DNA of 64,000 nucleotides. Source: Methanolobus chelungpuianus. GTDB taxonomy: Archaea > Halobacteriota > Methanosarcinia > Methanosarcinales > Methanosarcinaceae. The stretch's first letter is position 1. Each line of letters opens with the position of its first letter. The notes under the pieces are model-generated. The model was not told the DNA's origin, ran no database searches, and saw nothing but the letters and a program-made list of their open reading frames with translations. Below are positions 18,501-27,192 of this stretch, piece by piece. The stretch is taken from positions 620,001-684,000 of the forward strand of contig NZ_JTEO01000002.1 in assembly GCF_024500045.1 (NCBI RefSeq). Reading direction: 5' to 3'. The position numbers were made by a program, and so were the translations under genes.

Positions 18501-20906
18501 AACGGGATCTATAGTCCGGTTTCTAGGAAAATAACATGGAGCCTTGGAACTATAGGTACTATGGGCTGTGGTTATGAGACCGTAACTGTCAGGATACCCG
18601 AAAGTGTGGACGTGGGTGCGGTTCTGCTCAATCATGCAGAGATAAGCGCCTCAAATATCGAAGTAAGGTATGATGATAACGAATTTGAGACACAGACAAA
18701 AATTACAGGTTCACCCCTACCGGCAAATGTTAGAATAGAGCCCGTTAACTTCATTGGCAATACTCAGTCAGTCTACTGGGGTACCCCGGTTACATTCTCA
18801 TACCTGAGCTGCGAATCTGCAACTGGTGTTGATATAACCATACATGTCAATGATGGTGGAAGCGATATTACTGGCAGCATGGCGGGAGGTCCGGAGCGGT
18901 GGAAGTATACGACCACTTTCTATCCACGGCACGGGTATGCAACAGTGACTTACCAGGTTCACGGGTGCGAAAACGAAAAGATTGTGTTCAATTTATACAT
19001 CGATCCTGCCGGCTGCGTATATGATGTAGCCACAGGTCAGCGTATTGAAGGTGCTGCTGTATGGTTGCAAAGGCCCGACGGAGAAGGAGGTTGGGAGAAT
19101 GTTCCAACAGGACTCGAACCTCCCATTTCTCAACCTGATATAAATCCTCTGATTACTGATGAAAATGGCATGTATCAATGGGATGTTCTTGAAGGTTCAT
19201 ACAGAGTGCATGTTGAAGCTTCAGGCTATTATCCTGCAGATAGCATTGTGGTCAGTATACCACCACCAGTGACCGATCTCCATATAGGATTGACTGCTTT
19301 ACCAAGTGCAAACCACCCTCCCGTAGCAAACGCAAGCGGTCCATATATAGGAATAGAGGGGCATTCCATCTCATTTAATGCCAGTTCCTCCTATGATCCA
19401 GATGGTAATGAGGATATAGTCAGTTACGAATGGGACTTTGATATGGATGGAATTGCAGATTCCACAGGAATGGAAGTCGCACATATGTGGGATGATGATC
19501 ATAACGGGCAGGTTAGCCTCAAGGTTACTGACAGCAATGGGGCAAGTACTACTAATATCACCAATGTAACTGTGTTAAATGCGTTGCCTGTAGTGGACTG
19601 CAGCAACTTTACTGTGCAGTGGGGAGATACTATGACTCTCTCTGGAAACTCTACAGATCCAGGAAACGATTCGTGGAGTTGTGAAATCAATTGGGGGGAT
19701 GGCAGTCCGGTTGAGCCTGGAACGATGTCTGGCAATGAAGTAAGCGGAGTCCACATGTACTCCACACCAGGGGAATATGAAACTATGTTAAAGGTATTGG
19801 ATGATGATGGTGGTTTAGGTTCAGCAAGTTCGCATATCAATGTGTCTTGCCGTACCACTAGGCTTGAGTATATTGGAAATTTAACTGCTCAGTACTCGGA
19901 CAATACGACGCTGAAAGCACAGTTGAACGACTACGGAAACAGCACTCCACTTTCAGGCAAACCAATCAACTTTATTCTTGGTGATCAGACCGTCACAGCT
20001 GTTACGGGAACAGATGGTGTTGCCTCAGCGGCTTTAAAAATCGATCAGTCAGCAGGCAACTATAATGTACAGGCGGAGTTTGCCGGGGACAGTCACTACA
20101 GTGCAGATAGGCTTACAGAGTCATTCTCTATCAGCCATGAAGATGCTGCTATTACCTATACCGGTGACATGATCGTTCCAGTTACTTCTAGTTCGGTTGA
20201 TCTCAGGGCGACCCTTGAGGAAACTGATACTGACTATGGTGATCTGACCCAAGTAAAGGTGAATTTCACTATATACAAAAGCAGTGATGCGACATATTCA
20301 AATCCTATCACTACTGTGCCAGCCGTTGCATTGGTTACTGTGACTTCTTCGGGCATGGGCGTTGGGACAGCTAAAGCAACGATCAATAATCTTCCGGCAG
20401 ATGATTATATGATAATAGCCAGAATCGTGTCGGATGGCTATTATAGCCCAACGACGTCAGCACCTGCTCTGTTGACAGTTTATGAACCAACCGGCCAGTT
20501 CACGACAGGCGGCGGATGGATTTTGGATCCGACAGGAAGCCATGGCAACTTCGGTTTCACTGCTAAATATAACAATAAAGGAAATGTTCAGGGTAACTCT
20601 GTATACATATATCATCAGGATGGCCTGGACTATATTATTAAAAGCAACGCCTGGATAGGATTGGCAATTACAGGTGCTACATCCAGATTCCAGGGGAAAG
20701 CCTCGCTACAGATATATGACTCGACTACTGGCTTGTTACAGCCAGAAAGCAGTGGTAACTTCCAGTTTATCGTGGAAGCTGTTGATAATGAATCGAGTGG
20801 AACTCCAGATTCCTATTATATAACAGTACTCGACAAAAACGGAGTCGTTTACCACACGGCATCGGGGCAGCTACAAGGAGGAAATATAGTAATACACGAA
20901 AAATGA
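15507..20906 (+). CDS. secreted multidomain type I phosphodiesterase-like surface protein
   Basis: A 1799-residue secreted protein. A signal peptide covers about residues 1-35 (cleavage after PAFA). After a charged linker comes an alkaline-phosphatase-superfamily phosphodiesterase/nucleotide pyrophosphatase domain at about 260-730: IIDIDGLKRDAL, the nucleophile region FPSVTLATQASIFTG, VVSDHGH, and SEHGG. Then follow a nidogen-like beta domain (about 765-945), a DUF11 domain (about 945-1060), a carboxypeptidase-regulatory-like domain (about 1170-1265), two PKD domains (about 1270-1450), Ig-like repeats and a C-terminal domain opening TGGGWILDP. GAGGAG precedes the ATG. There is no C-terminal membrane anchor or PEF/PGF sorting tail, so attachment is unclear. 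The substrate is unknown. Confidence 0.88.
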   Translation: MKQKTNSDFKHRRCIEICILIALILLCSAIPAFAAEDTIDVNIIAPTQVAPGSLLKVRVSIFNTQELPSLQAESMSIEEQINNQDAELKSEKKKITIKEIDYENPFQLVEEKTVGNKVSDANSKDKQGNDLLVQSFETTNTSIFSISKPKPEKKSVNQKLEPIGNTLKIRNNLNEEFNAKIKKENLSTEQIEYYVDLDKKLQKMISKGKTSIVLEVPVPDKFPEGEILTIPVDVVYSTESSATETISTLATVTVTSNPVPKRAIIIDIDGLKRDALYNSLSDMPNMSVIADNGVRFTDAKTVFPSVTLATQASIFTGNYPKQHEIAGNRWFEKSSRTYRDYWLEVWYDLDFNSWYGLFWYPIWTEGTANKDLSSDVDTIYEAASSIGMDSTIIYNHYGRHIDDVGDKTKWVKPLLAGWYHYDHQHDKEDEKAISAAMCELDDHAPSIFTIYLPGLDGYSHYYGSNGVDPYNQEYYLKNHVDIEVGRLLYGGECDYFEYYDGLIDSGLMYETLFIVVSDHGHISVDNELDINKTELENTLTIAGFITDDEEDDSDDYDATAAPNGGMAQIYIRDTDTNDWNDQPELDDLLPALDAYKSHSYVDVILVRYSGSNGYRVYTGDGNTQDLKTFFAGKTDYVDAVNRINGLNSARSGDIVLLANSADGWYFDNDEQESEHGGLSPDESYIPLIFSGPTIRKGVDTTPASNIDMATTIADLLGFSMPKADGKVLPVQDSFGYRVKDSNTYGGPDYDWIEISQTGTGILADSDDGIVSNIDIGFFFNYYGTDYSRLGVANNGLLFSGATTSTYVNEPIGQSASAHGFISPYWDDLVTWEGGRVYYQTLGTAPNRIFVVEWVDNQHYSSSTSGITFEAILYEGSNNIRFQYKDVDFGSVYWATSYDRPPYNKGGSATVGIESPDGNGGIQYSYNKQVINPELAILFKFPQYAGTNLYLSAQAPVAKDRGSNMTYRLYYHNFGDSAAQNAVLTDSLPSQVEFISASGNGIYSPVSRKITWSLGTIGTMGCGYETVTVRIPESVDVGAVLLNHAEISASNIEVRYDDNEFETQTKITGSPLPANVRIEPVNFIGNTQSVYWGTPVTFSYLSCESATGVDITIHVNDGGSDITGSMAGGPERWKYTTTFYPRHGYATVTYQVHGCENEKIVFNLYIDPAGCVYDVATGQRIEGAAVWLQRPDGEGGWENVPTGLEPPISQPDINPLITDENGMYQWDVLEGSYRVHVEASGYYPADSIVVSIPPPVTDLHIGLTALPSANHPPVANASGPYIGIEGHSISFNASSSYDPDGNEDIVSYEWDFDMDGIADSTGMEVAHMWDDDHNGQVSLKVTDSNGASTTNITNVTVLNALPVVDCSNFTVQWGDTMTLSGNSTDPGNDSWSCEINWGDGSPVEPGTMSGNEVSGVHMYSTPGEYETMLKVLDDDGGLGSASSHINVSCRTTRLEYIGNLTAQYSDNTTLKAQLNDYGNSTPLSGKPINFILGDQTVTAVTGTDGVASAALKIDQSAGNYNVQAEFAGDSHYSADRLTESFSISHEDAAITYTGDMIVPVTSSSVDLRATLEETDTDYGDLTQVKVNFTIYKSSDATYSNPITTVPAVALVTVTSSGMGVGTAKATINNLPADDYMIIARIVSDGYYSPTTSAPALLTVYEPTGQFTTGGGWILDPTGSHGNFGFTAKYNNKGNVQGNSVYIYHQDGLDYIIKSNAWIGLAITGATSRFQGKASLQIYDSTTGLLQPESSGNFQFIVEAVDNESSGTPDSYYITVLDKNGVVYHTASGQLQGGNIVIHEK

Positions 20907-20940
20907 TTGGTAGGAAGTATTGTACCTCCTTGACTTCTTT

Positions 20941-22149
20941 TTATCCGTTCCTTCTATTTTCCTTCAATTTACGGAACACCTTTTCCTTGAAATCCATCAT
21001 CACAGCCATGAAGTTGACTCCTGCATCATAGGGTGAGGAGTGGATGCTGAAATATGAGTGCACATCCCCGTCCCCGAGCCATTTTGTGCTCATGTAGTAA
21101 TAGTGGTCCGAGGTGAGCAGGTACTTCCAAATGCTGATGAGCTCCCAGTCTCCGGTGGCTTTTACATAAGGCCCCAGTAATTTAGCTTCCTCAAAGCAGC
21201 GCCTCTGCATATCGTTCCCCAGCCAGGCGCTGGTGTCTCTTTCGATATCCGCCCATGAGATTGTGGAGAAATCTCCTACGTCGATATCTCCTGCAGGAGC
21301 GTACCTGCTGACGGTTTCCGAGGGTGTGAGAAAATCCACCCCTCTGTCTGTGACCTCGCCCGGGAGTGCCCTGAGGAATGCGAATATGCCTGTATCCGCC
21401 CACTGGTGCTCACCGAAGGTCTCATAGTCCATGAAAATATTGGCTGTCTCCCCTGCACTACGGGATAACCAGCTTGCCCATTTGTCAGCCGTGAGCGGGT
21501 ACTCTTCCCACCAGCGTGATGAGAAGCGATATCCGATGTCATCGCTCAGTTTGTAGTTCCTCAGCAGGACAGCTATATTGCTGTCCCTGGCGCTGTAGAC
21601 ATGGTTGGGGGACCGGCCTTCAAGGACCCGCTCGATCCCTTCCATGAGTATGGCCTTGTATCCCATTTCAGAAGCAAGGGCGGCTATGCTGTTGTTATAC
21701 AGCAGTTCTGTGTTCCTGAACACCTCAGGCACCACGCCAAGGAGGTCCGACATTGCCCTGCGATGCTCCGATACCTGGTCCATAAACTCATCACCGGACT
21801 CGAACAGGGAGGCAAGGGAGTGATAATATGTCTCGTCGATAAATTCCATGCATCCGGTATCTGCGAGATCGCGGAAGCTTTCCAGCACATCCTCGCCCCA
21901 TCTTTCGCACTGGTTCAGGAGAGTGCCCGTGACGGACATGCTGAGCTTTAGTTTTCCGTCACTCTCATCCATAAGTTCCAGGATTGTGCGGTTTGCAGGC
22001 AGGTAGCACTTCTCGGACACCCTCCTGAATATCTCCCTGTTGACATCGTCATCGAAATATCTCCCGAATCCTTCCGACCTGCTGTCGGGCCAGAACCACT
22101 TGAGCCTGTGGGGCTGATGAACCTCAAAGTAGAAACAAACCGATTTCAT
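20941..22149 (-). CDS. GH57 alpha-amylase-type glycoside hydrolase, catalytically complete
   Basis: A 402-residue member of glycoside hydrolase family 57. Conserved regions are intact: FEVHQP at 8-13, the catalytic-nucleophile region FRNTELLYNN (E148), the region holding the catalytic acid MDYETFGEHQ (D241, E243, H248), and TSDHYYYMSTK near the C terminus. Proteins of this type act on alpha-1,4-glucans as amylases or related glucan-modifying enzymes in the cytoplasm. Its start codon overlaps the stop of the upstream GH57 gene by four bases, so translation of the two is coupled. Last gene of the glycogen operon. Confidence 0.92.
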   Translation of the reverse strand: MKSVCFYFEVHQPHRLKWFWPDSRSEGFGRYFDDDVNREIFRRVSEKCYLPANRTILELMDESDGKLKLSMSVTGTLLNQCERWGEDVLESFRDLADTGCMEFIDETYYHSLASLFESGDEFMDQVSEHRRAMSDLLGVVPEVFRNTELLYNNSIAALASEMGYKAILMEGIERVLEGRSPNHVYSARDSNIAVLLRNYKLSDDIGYRFSSRWWEEYPLTADKWASWLSRSAGETANIFMDYETFGEHQWADTGIFAFLRALPGEVTDRGVDFLTPSETVSRYAPAGDIDVGDFSTISWADIERDTSAWLGNDMQRRCFEEAKLLGPYVKATGDWELISIWKYLLTSDHYYYMSTKWLGDGDVHSYFSIHSSPYDAGVNFMAVMMDFKEKVFRKLKENRRNG

Positions 22150-23276
22150 GTGCCAGCCTCTGTCAGTACGCGCTTTACATCCGAAAGTATGGAGAAATTA
22201 TTGACCGCCTTCTCATACCCTAAACGCCGGCCTTCGGCGTTCATCTCCAGGAAGATGTCAGTCTGCTGCAGGTAGCGGTAGATGGACTGCAGCTTTTCGT
22301 ATTCCTCATGTGACTTAAGATTCCCAAGCTCATTTCCTATGCTCTGCAGCTCATGCATGTAGAGGTGCTGGGCGTGGTTCCCCAGGAGGTTATGCATGCC
22401 GTAACGTGCTGTCTTCTTTGAGTAAAGGGAAGGCAGTTCCTCCTGCCTGAACCTGCCGACGGCCTCTTCCGGAAGAAGCATTTCTATGCCATGCCGTGCC
22501 AGAGAGAGGGGCAGTTCTTTCAGGAACTGCACGATCTCGGCATTTCTCTGGAGATGTACCTGAAGTGAATCGTACTTGGTGTATAGTGTTACAACATCTC
22601 CCTCCATGCCGGCTACCCATGACGCGAACTTCTCTGCTATCAGGGGATACCCGGGCCACTTCCTGTCCGACAACCTTTTTTCCACGTCCTCGCTGAGGTT
22701 TATATGACGCAGCAGGGTAGGAACCTCGTTCATGTAAACGTGCACCGGATCGCACCCGTTAACGATATTATGGGATCCTTCCGAGATAAAGCACTTAAAC
22801 CCGAGGCCCCTGCAAATTCCTATCGTCCTCTGATCAAGAAGAAGTTCCGGATTGGTGAAACTGACAGGCTTTACTCCAAAAATGTCCCTCAGGGAGTCCA
22901 TGTGCATGCTGACCTGTTCCCTGAACTCCTGAAGGTCCGGTAATATCGGGCAGATGGAGTGATAATAGGGCGATGCCATAAACCCTGCCCCCTTATCGGC
23001 AAGCTGCCTGAAACTGTCAAGTATCGCCGGTTCCCACTTGCATTGTTCCAGAAAGATCCCGGAGATATCAAATGCGTACCTGCCCCCTGCCTCCATGGAT
23101 GCCAGCAGGGCACTGTTAAGTATACTGGTATCCTTTTCTAGTCTCAGGAAACTGTTATAGCTCCTCCCTATCTCGAAATATTTGTCAAGTGCCGGGGCGC
23201 CGTATCCTTCCCGCGGCCAGTACCACTTAAGAGGTAAGGGAAGATGGACTTCAAAGCACACGCAGACAGCTTTCAC
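22146..23276 (-). CDS. GH57 paralogue with degenerate active site
   Basis: A 376-residue GH57 protein homologous along its length to its neighbour. It starts at the GTG at 23276 (KAVCVCFEVHLPL), with AAGGAAGG eight bases upstream and four bases after the mscS stop; longer readings would run into mscS. Compared with the partner, HQP is HLP, the nucleophile-region Glu is kept (NPELL, E144), but MDYETFGEH is replaced by TKYDSLQVH. That puts Lys234 at the catalytic Asp position, and the C-terminal TSDHYYYMSTK is lost. It is therefore probably not a hydrolase. It may bind glucan or regulate or partner the active paralogue (inference). Confidence 0.88.
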   Translation of the reverse strand: MKAVCVCFEVHLPLPLKWYWPREGYGAPALDKYFEIGRSYNSFLRLEKDTSILNSALLASMEAGGRYAFDISGIFLEQCKWEPAILDSFRQLADKGAGFMASPYYHSICPILPDLQEFREQVSMHMDSLRDIFGVKPVSFTNPELLLDQRTIGICRGLGFKCFISEGSHNIVNGCDPVHVYMNEVPTLLRHINLSEDVEKRLSDRKWPGYPLIAEKFASWVAGMEGDVVTLYTKYDSLQVHLQRNAEIVQFLKELPLSLARHGIEMLLPEEAVGRFRQEELPSLYSKKTARYGMHNLLGNHAQHLYMHELQSIGNELGNLKSHEEYEKLQSIYRYLQQTDIFLEMNAEGRRLGYEKAVNNFSILSDVKRVLTEAGT

Positions 23277-23280
23277 TGGT

Positions 23281-24228
23281 TCAACCTTCCTTTGTTCCTT
23301 CCTGCATTTCCGGGAGGCCATGTATTTCCTCCGTAAGGTCTGTTCTTTCCGCCAGGGGATACATGTTCCGGGCTTCAGGCAAAAGTTCTGTTTGTGTATC
23401 GGTGACCTTCCTTGTCTGGAGTTCGCCTGCAAACCATACGGTCCTCTGAGGGAAGGCTATCTCTATCCCGTTCTTTTCCAGCGTCTTCTTGATGACCCAT
23501 AGCAGCCTGGTCTTCATCTCGAACCATTCTGTGATAGGCGCCCATATCCTGACAATTATGTTAACCGCATTATCCCCGAGGGTATCCACAAACACCCCCG
23601 GAGACGGGTTCTTCAGGGCGAAGGGCTCGTTGTCAATGATCTCGCGTATGATCTTGATGGCCTCCTCAGCGTCGTCGCTATAACGGATGCCTACCACGTA
23701 TTCGAATCTCCTTGTAACGTTCGCGACATAATTGGTAATATTAGCTGTAAATACTGTCTGGTTAGGTATTCTCATGTAGAGTCCGTCATATGTCCTTATT
23801 ATCGTGGAGAATATATTGATGTCCTCCACAAACCCGATGTTATTGGCAATATTGATCTGGTCGCCTATCTTGATAGGCCTCTCCACTATGAGGAAAAAAC
23901 CTGATATGAGATTACCTACGATACTCTGGCTGGCAAAACCAATGACTATACCCAGCACCCCTCCTGTAACCAGAAGGCCGGAGCTTTCAATCCCTGTCAG
24001 CGGTAAAATGAAAACCACAATAACCAGTGTAATGAGGCCGTAATAACCAACTTTGAGTATTATATCGAGATGCCCCTTGTCAACCTTGTCCTTCAGGGAT
24101 CTCTGAAGGTAAATGGTCAGTGCTTTTCCCATTGCGATGGCTATAATAAGCACCAGTATGGCACCTACTATCTTGAGCACGGTCTCAGGGGTCTCCGGGA
24201 GGGAACTGATGGTTTCAGTAACATTCAT
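23281..24228 (-). CDS. MscS-family mechanosensitive channel
   Basis: A 315-residue membrane protein. Three N-terminal transmembrane segments are followed by the pore-lining and beta-domain signature FASQSIVGNLISGFFLIVER, then PIKIGDQINIANNIGFVEDI and the IPNQTVFTANITNY stretch, all characteristic of small-conductance mechanosensitive channels. It releases small solutes on osmotic downshift. Its start overlaps the DUF432 gene by four bases and its stop is four bases before the GH57 paralogue, so it is part of the glycogen operon. The C-terminal 40 residues are a charged extension. Confidence 0.92.
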   Translation of the reverse strand: MNVTETISSLPETPETVLKIVGAILVLIIAIAMGKALTIYLQRSLKDKVDKGHLDIILKVGYYGLITLVIVVFILPLTGIESSGLLVTGGVLGIVIGFASQSIVGNLISGFFLIVERPIKIGDQINIANNIGFVEDINIFSTIIRTYDGLYMRIPNQTVFTANITNYVANVTRRFEYVVGIRYSDDAEEAIKIIREIIDNEPFALKNPSPGVFVDTLGDNAVNIIVRIWAPITEWFEMKTRLLWVIKKTLEKNGIEIAFPQRTVWFAGELQTRKVTDTQTELLPEARNMYPLAERTDLTEEIHGLPEMQEGTKEG

Positions 24229-24935
24229 AGGCCATGCTCCATTATGCCTCTGTTCCCGTTCAATATTATCTTACGGGATGTGTAGAGCTCGATGGACCTT
24301 TTGAACTCCGCTGTAGTAGTGTAAGTCATAAACCCGGTCTCAGCGAGATTCCTGTTGATGATCCTCATGAAAGCTCTCATTGATAGCTGTTCTTTCCCGT
24401 AATATATCTTCATGCCGTAGGCATTGAACACAGCTTTTGTTACTTCCATCCAATAGGTTGTGTCATTGATGATATCAAGTTCTATGTCTCCCTCATATCG
24501 TGTATCCGGGTGGGGGTAGGATGTAAAGGCCTTACTTTTCCAGTATCTGCACACAACCCCGTTGTTAGGCGCCCCGTACAGGGTGTATTTTATATTACTG
24601 AGGGTAAGCACATCTATGAGCTCATGGTCTCCGTTCCTGCCGATGATAAATATCCCCGTCTCCACAGGGAATGTCAGGTATATCTTCTGCTTTGTTCCCG
24701 GGCCTACCACTACAGGGTGTTCAAAATCGATAAGCAGGAAGGAAGTTATGGGTTTTGGCAGGTTCACAGGTTCAATGGGGTTGATAAGAAAGTCTCCCTG
24801 AGTATTGAGGAGTATCTTTTCAACAGTCTCGTAACTGCAGGTCCTTCTGTATATGAGGTTTTCCCTGTCCTTCTCTACCGATATCTCATGGCCTTCAAAG
24901 TTTAGAGTGAAAGGGGGGGTATATTTGTCATACAT
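24225..24935 (-). CDS. DUF432 family protein
   Basis: A 236-residue soluble protein with the archaeal DUF432 pattern: FEGHEISVEKDRENLIYRR near the N terminus, then NPIEPVNLPKPITSFLLIDF and VETGIFIIG, and a C-terminal region with RKIILNGNRGIMEHG. DUF432 genes are commonly found beside mscS genes in methanogens, and here the two overlap by four bases, so a role with the channel is likely although no function is known. There are no membrane segments. Confidence 0.82.
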   Translation of the reverse strand: MYDKYTPPFTLNFEGHEISVEKDRENLIYRRTCSYETVEKILLNTQGDFLINPIEPVNLPKPITSFLLIDFEHPVVVGPGTKQKIYLTFPVETGIFIIGRNGDHELIDVLTLSNIKYTLYGAPNNGVVCRYWKSKAFTSYPHPDTRYEGDIELDIINDTTYWMEVTKAVFNAYGMKIYYGKEQLSMRAFMRIINRNLAETGFMTYTTTAEFKRSIELYTSRKIILNGNRGIMEHGL

Positions 24936-24951
24936 TTATATCATTCATTTA

Positions 24952-26007
24952 TTACAGCCATTTCTTCCTGCGGAAGTACATCAGCATGGAAACGGATACA
25001 AGTAGCATTGCTATCCAGGCTGCAGGATATCCCCATTTCCAGCCCAGCTCAGGCATGTGCTCGAAGTTCATGCCATACACTCCGGCTATAAATGTGAGCG
25101 GGATGAAGATGGTTGCTATTATTGTCAGGGTCTTCATGACCTCGTTCATCTTATTACTGACGCTTGACAGGTAAACGTCCATTATGCCTGAGGTTATGTC
25201 ACGATAGGTCTCCGCAGTCTCTATTATCCTTATAGTGTGGTCATACAGGTCCTTGAGGAACTCCATTGTGACCTTTTCTATAAGTGGTGATTCAGAGCGC
25301 TCCAGCCTGCTTATGACTTCCCGGAGAGGCCAGACTGATCTGCGGAGGTAGATTATCTCCTTTTTTATCCCGTGGATATCCTCAAGGATCTCCGGGGTAG
25401 GGTTCTCTATCATGTCCTCCTCGAGCAGCTCAAGGAACTCGCCGATCTTCTCAAGCACTATGAAGTAGTTGTCCACGATCGAGTCCATCAGAGCATAGGC
25501 AAGGTAGCTGGGACCTACAGAGCGTATGCGTCCCTTTGAGTTCCTGAGCCTTTCTCTTACAGGTTCAAAGGTATCTCCTTCATCCTCCTGGAATGACAGG
25601 ATAAAGCTGGGACCAAGGATGATGCTCACCTGCTCCGTGGTAACGGCTGCAGTTGCATCGTCAAATTGCAGCATTTTCAGCACGAGGTAAATGTAGGATT
25701 CGAACTCCTCCATCTTTGGGCGCTGGTCCGTGTGAACTATATCTTCCATTACAAGCGGGTGAAGCCCGCAATGCGTCCCTATCTTCTCAACAATGTCAAC
25801 CTGGTGGACACCATCAATGTTTATCCATGTGACTGAGCTGGAATCCTTGCAGAGGAAGCATGTTTCGATATCCTCAACTACGCGCTCTTCGTAGTTGTTC
25901 CTGTCGTAATTGATCAGGGTGATCTTCGGTCTTTCTGTCCTTGCCTCACCCACATGGACAATGGTACCGGGGGCAAGGCCGGCCTTTTTTGAATAATGTT
26001 TTTTCAT
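24952..26007 (-). CDS. corA: CorA-type magnesium/divalent cation transporter
   Basis: A 351-residue CorA family protein. The N-terminal two-thirds form the cytoplasmic funnel domain, and the C terminus has two transmembrane helices with the essential YGMNF motif in the loop (AGVYGMNFEHMPELGWKWGY). It ends MYFRRKKWL as usual. It imports Mg2+ or other divalent ions. Its start overlaps the end of the GT4 glycosyltransferase gene by four bases, and DUF432 starts 16 bp after its stop. Confidence 0.95.
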   Translation of the reverse strand: MKKHYSKKAGLAPGTIVHVGEARTERPKITLINYDRNNYEERVVEDIETCFLCKDSSSVTWINIDGVHQVDIVEKIGTHCGLHPLVMEDIVHTDQRPKMEEFESYIYLVLKMLQFDDATAAVTTEQVSIILGPSFILSFQEDEGDTFEPVRERLRNSKGRIRSVGPSYLAYALMDSIVDNYFIVLEKIGEFLELLEEDMIENPTPEILEDIHGIKKEIIYLRRSVWPLREVISRLERSESPLIEKVTMEFLKDLYDHTIRIIETAETYRDITSGIMDVYLSSVSNKMNEVMKTLTIIATIFIPLTFIAGVYGMNFEHMPELGWKWGYPAAWIAMLLVSVSMLMYFRRKKWL

Positions 26008-27167
26008 CCTGTTGCCTTCAGATAGACCTCGACTGTTTTTTCAGCTATCTTTTCCCAGTTGTACCTGTCCCGCAGGAGTTTCCTTCCTTCCCTGCCAAGC
26101 TGGCCGTCGGCATAGTTATCCAGCACATGGTTGATCCCCCATGCTATGGATTCAGGCTTCTGGTAGACGGTAATGCCGTTATGGAAGTTGTCAATGAGCT
26201 CCACTGCGTCAGTGGCCACAATGTTCTTGCCTGCATCCCAGGCTTCCAGCAGCACTATCCCGAAAGGTTCATTGCGGCTTGGTACGCACATAAGGTTACA
26301 TGCATTCACCCACTCCTTCTTCACGCTCTCTTTCGCGTAACCGAGGAAATGGCAGCTATTATAGACACCGAGCTTACGGGCAAGGTCCTCGCAAACAGGA
26401 CGCATTTCTCCCTCCCCTATCAGGACAAACCTCGCATCCCACCTGTTGCTGAGAACCGCTGGTATGGCCTTCACAAGGAGGTCGGGGCCTTTCTGGTAGT
26501 TCATGCGGCCAACGAACAGGATCACAGGGGCGTAAGGATGGATACCATAGGCGGACTTCACCTTGCCAGGGTCCACATCCATCCTTATCTTGCTCTCGTT
26601 GAGTCCGTTTGGTATTATCGATATCTTGTAGTCGGGTATCTGGTACAGGTGCTGGATCTCAGCTTTCAGTGCCCGGGAAGTGGATATCACCTGAGATGAT
26701 TCATATCCTTCTCTCCATTCCCTATGGCTTATCTCAATTGCTTCCCACCAGCTGCCGTGGACGTTCCCGTTCCTTCCCCACTCAGTGCTGTGGTATGTTG
26801 TGACAAAGGGCAGACCAGCATCGGCTTTGAGCCTGCTGACCACGTTCACAGGATGCCAGTCGTGAACATGCATTATATCAAAGTTCCCGAACCTCTGCAC
26901 GCTTTCCCAGAAAGCGGAATGCATGGCATCGCACATACTGTCCATCTGCTGGACTATGCCACCGGAGAGTGAATGGCTGACCCTGTGATAATGGACTCCG
27001 TTAACTATCTCATAGGGCATCATGTCCTGGTTACGGGTGAATATATGCACTTCATGGCCATGTTGTGCAAGGGCCTCCGCAAGTTCCGAAACATGAGGCG
27101 CAAGCCCTCCTACATTGACTGAATACAGGCTTTCCCATGAGAACATGGCAATTCTTAAGGTTTTCAT
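26004..27167 (-). CDS. GT4-family glycosyltransferase
   Basis: A 387-residue two-domain GT-B glycosyltransferase. N-terminal: RIAMFSWESLYSVNVGGLAP and DIMHVHDWHPVNV. C-terminal: ILFVGRMNYQKGPDLLV and the nucleotide-sugar binding region PSRNEPFGIVLLEAWDAGKN. This is the GT4 layout with the E-x7-E motif. Given its place between the GalT-like and CorA genes in the glycogen operon, it may be an alternative glucan synthase or transfer glucose in a related pathway; this is inference. GGGAG precedes the ATG. Confidence 0.88.
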   Translation of the reverse strand: MKTLRIAMFSWESLYSVNVGGLAPHVSELAEALAQHGHEVHIFTRNQDMMPYEIVNGVHYHRVSHSLSGGIVQQMDSMCDAMHSAFWESVQRFGNFDIMHVHDWHPVNVVSRLKADAGLPFVTTYHSTEWGRNGNVHGSWWEAIEISHREWREGYESSQVISTSRALKAEIQHLYQIPDYKISIIPNGLNESKIRMDVDPGKVKSAYGIHPYAPVILFVGRMNYQKGPDLLVKAIPAVLSNRWDARFVLIGEGEMRPVCEDLARKLGVYNSCHFLGYAKESVKKEWVNACNLMCVPSRNEPFGIVLLEAWDAGKNIVATDAVELIDNFHNGITVYQKPESIAWGINHVLDNYADGQLGREGRKLLRDRYNWEKIAEKTVEVYLKATG

Positions 27168-27192
27168 TATTTCACTCCCATTAGTATTAACA

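Noticed and set aside
23277-23432. N-terminal extension of the GH57 paralogue
   Set aside because: It would overlap the mscS coding sequence; family N terminus and a ribosome site support the GTG at 23276.
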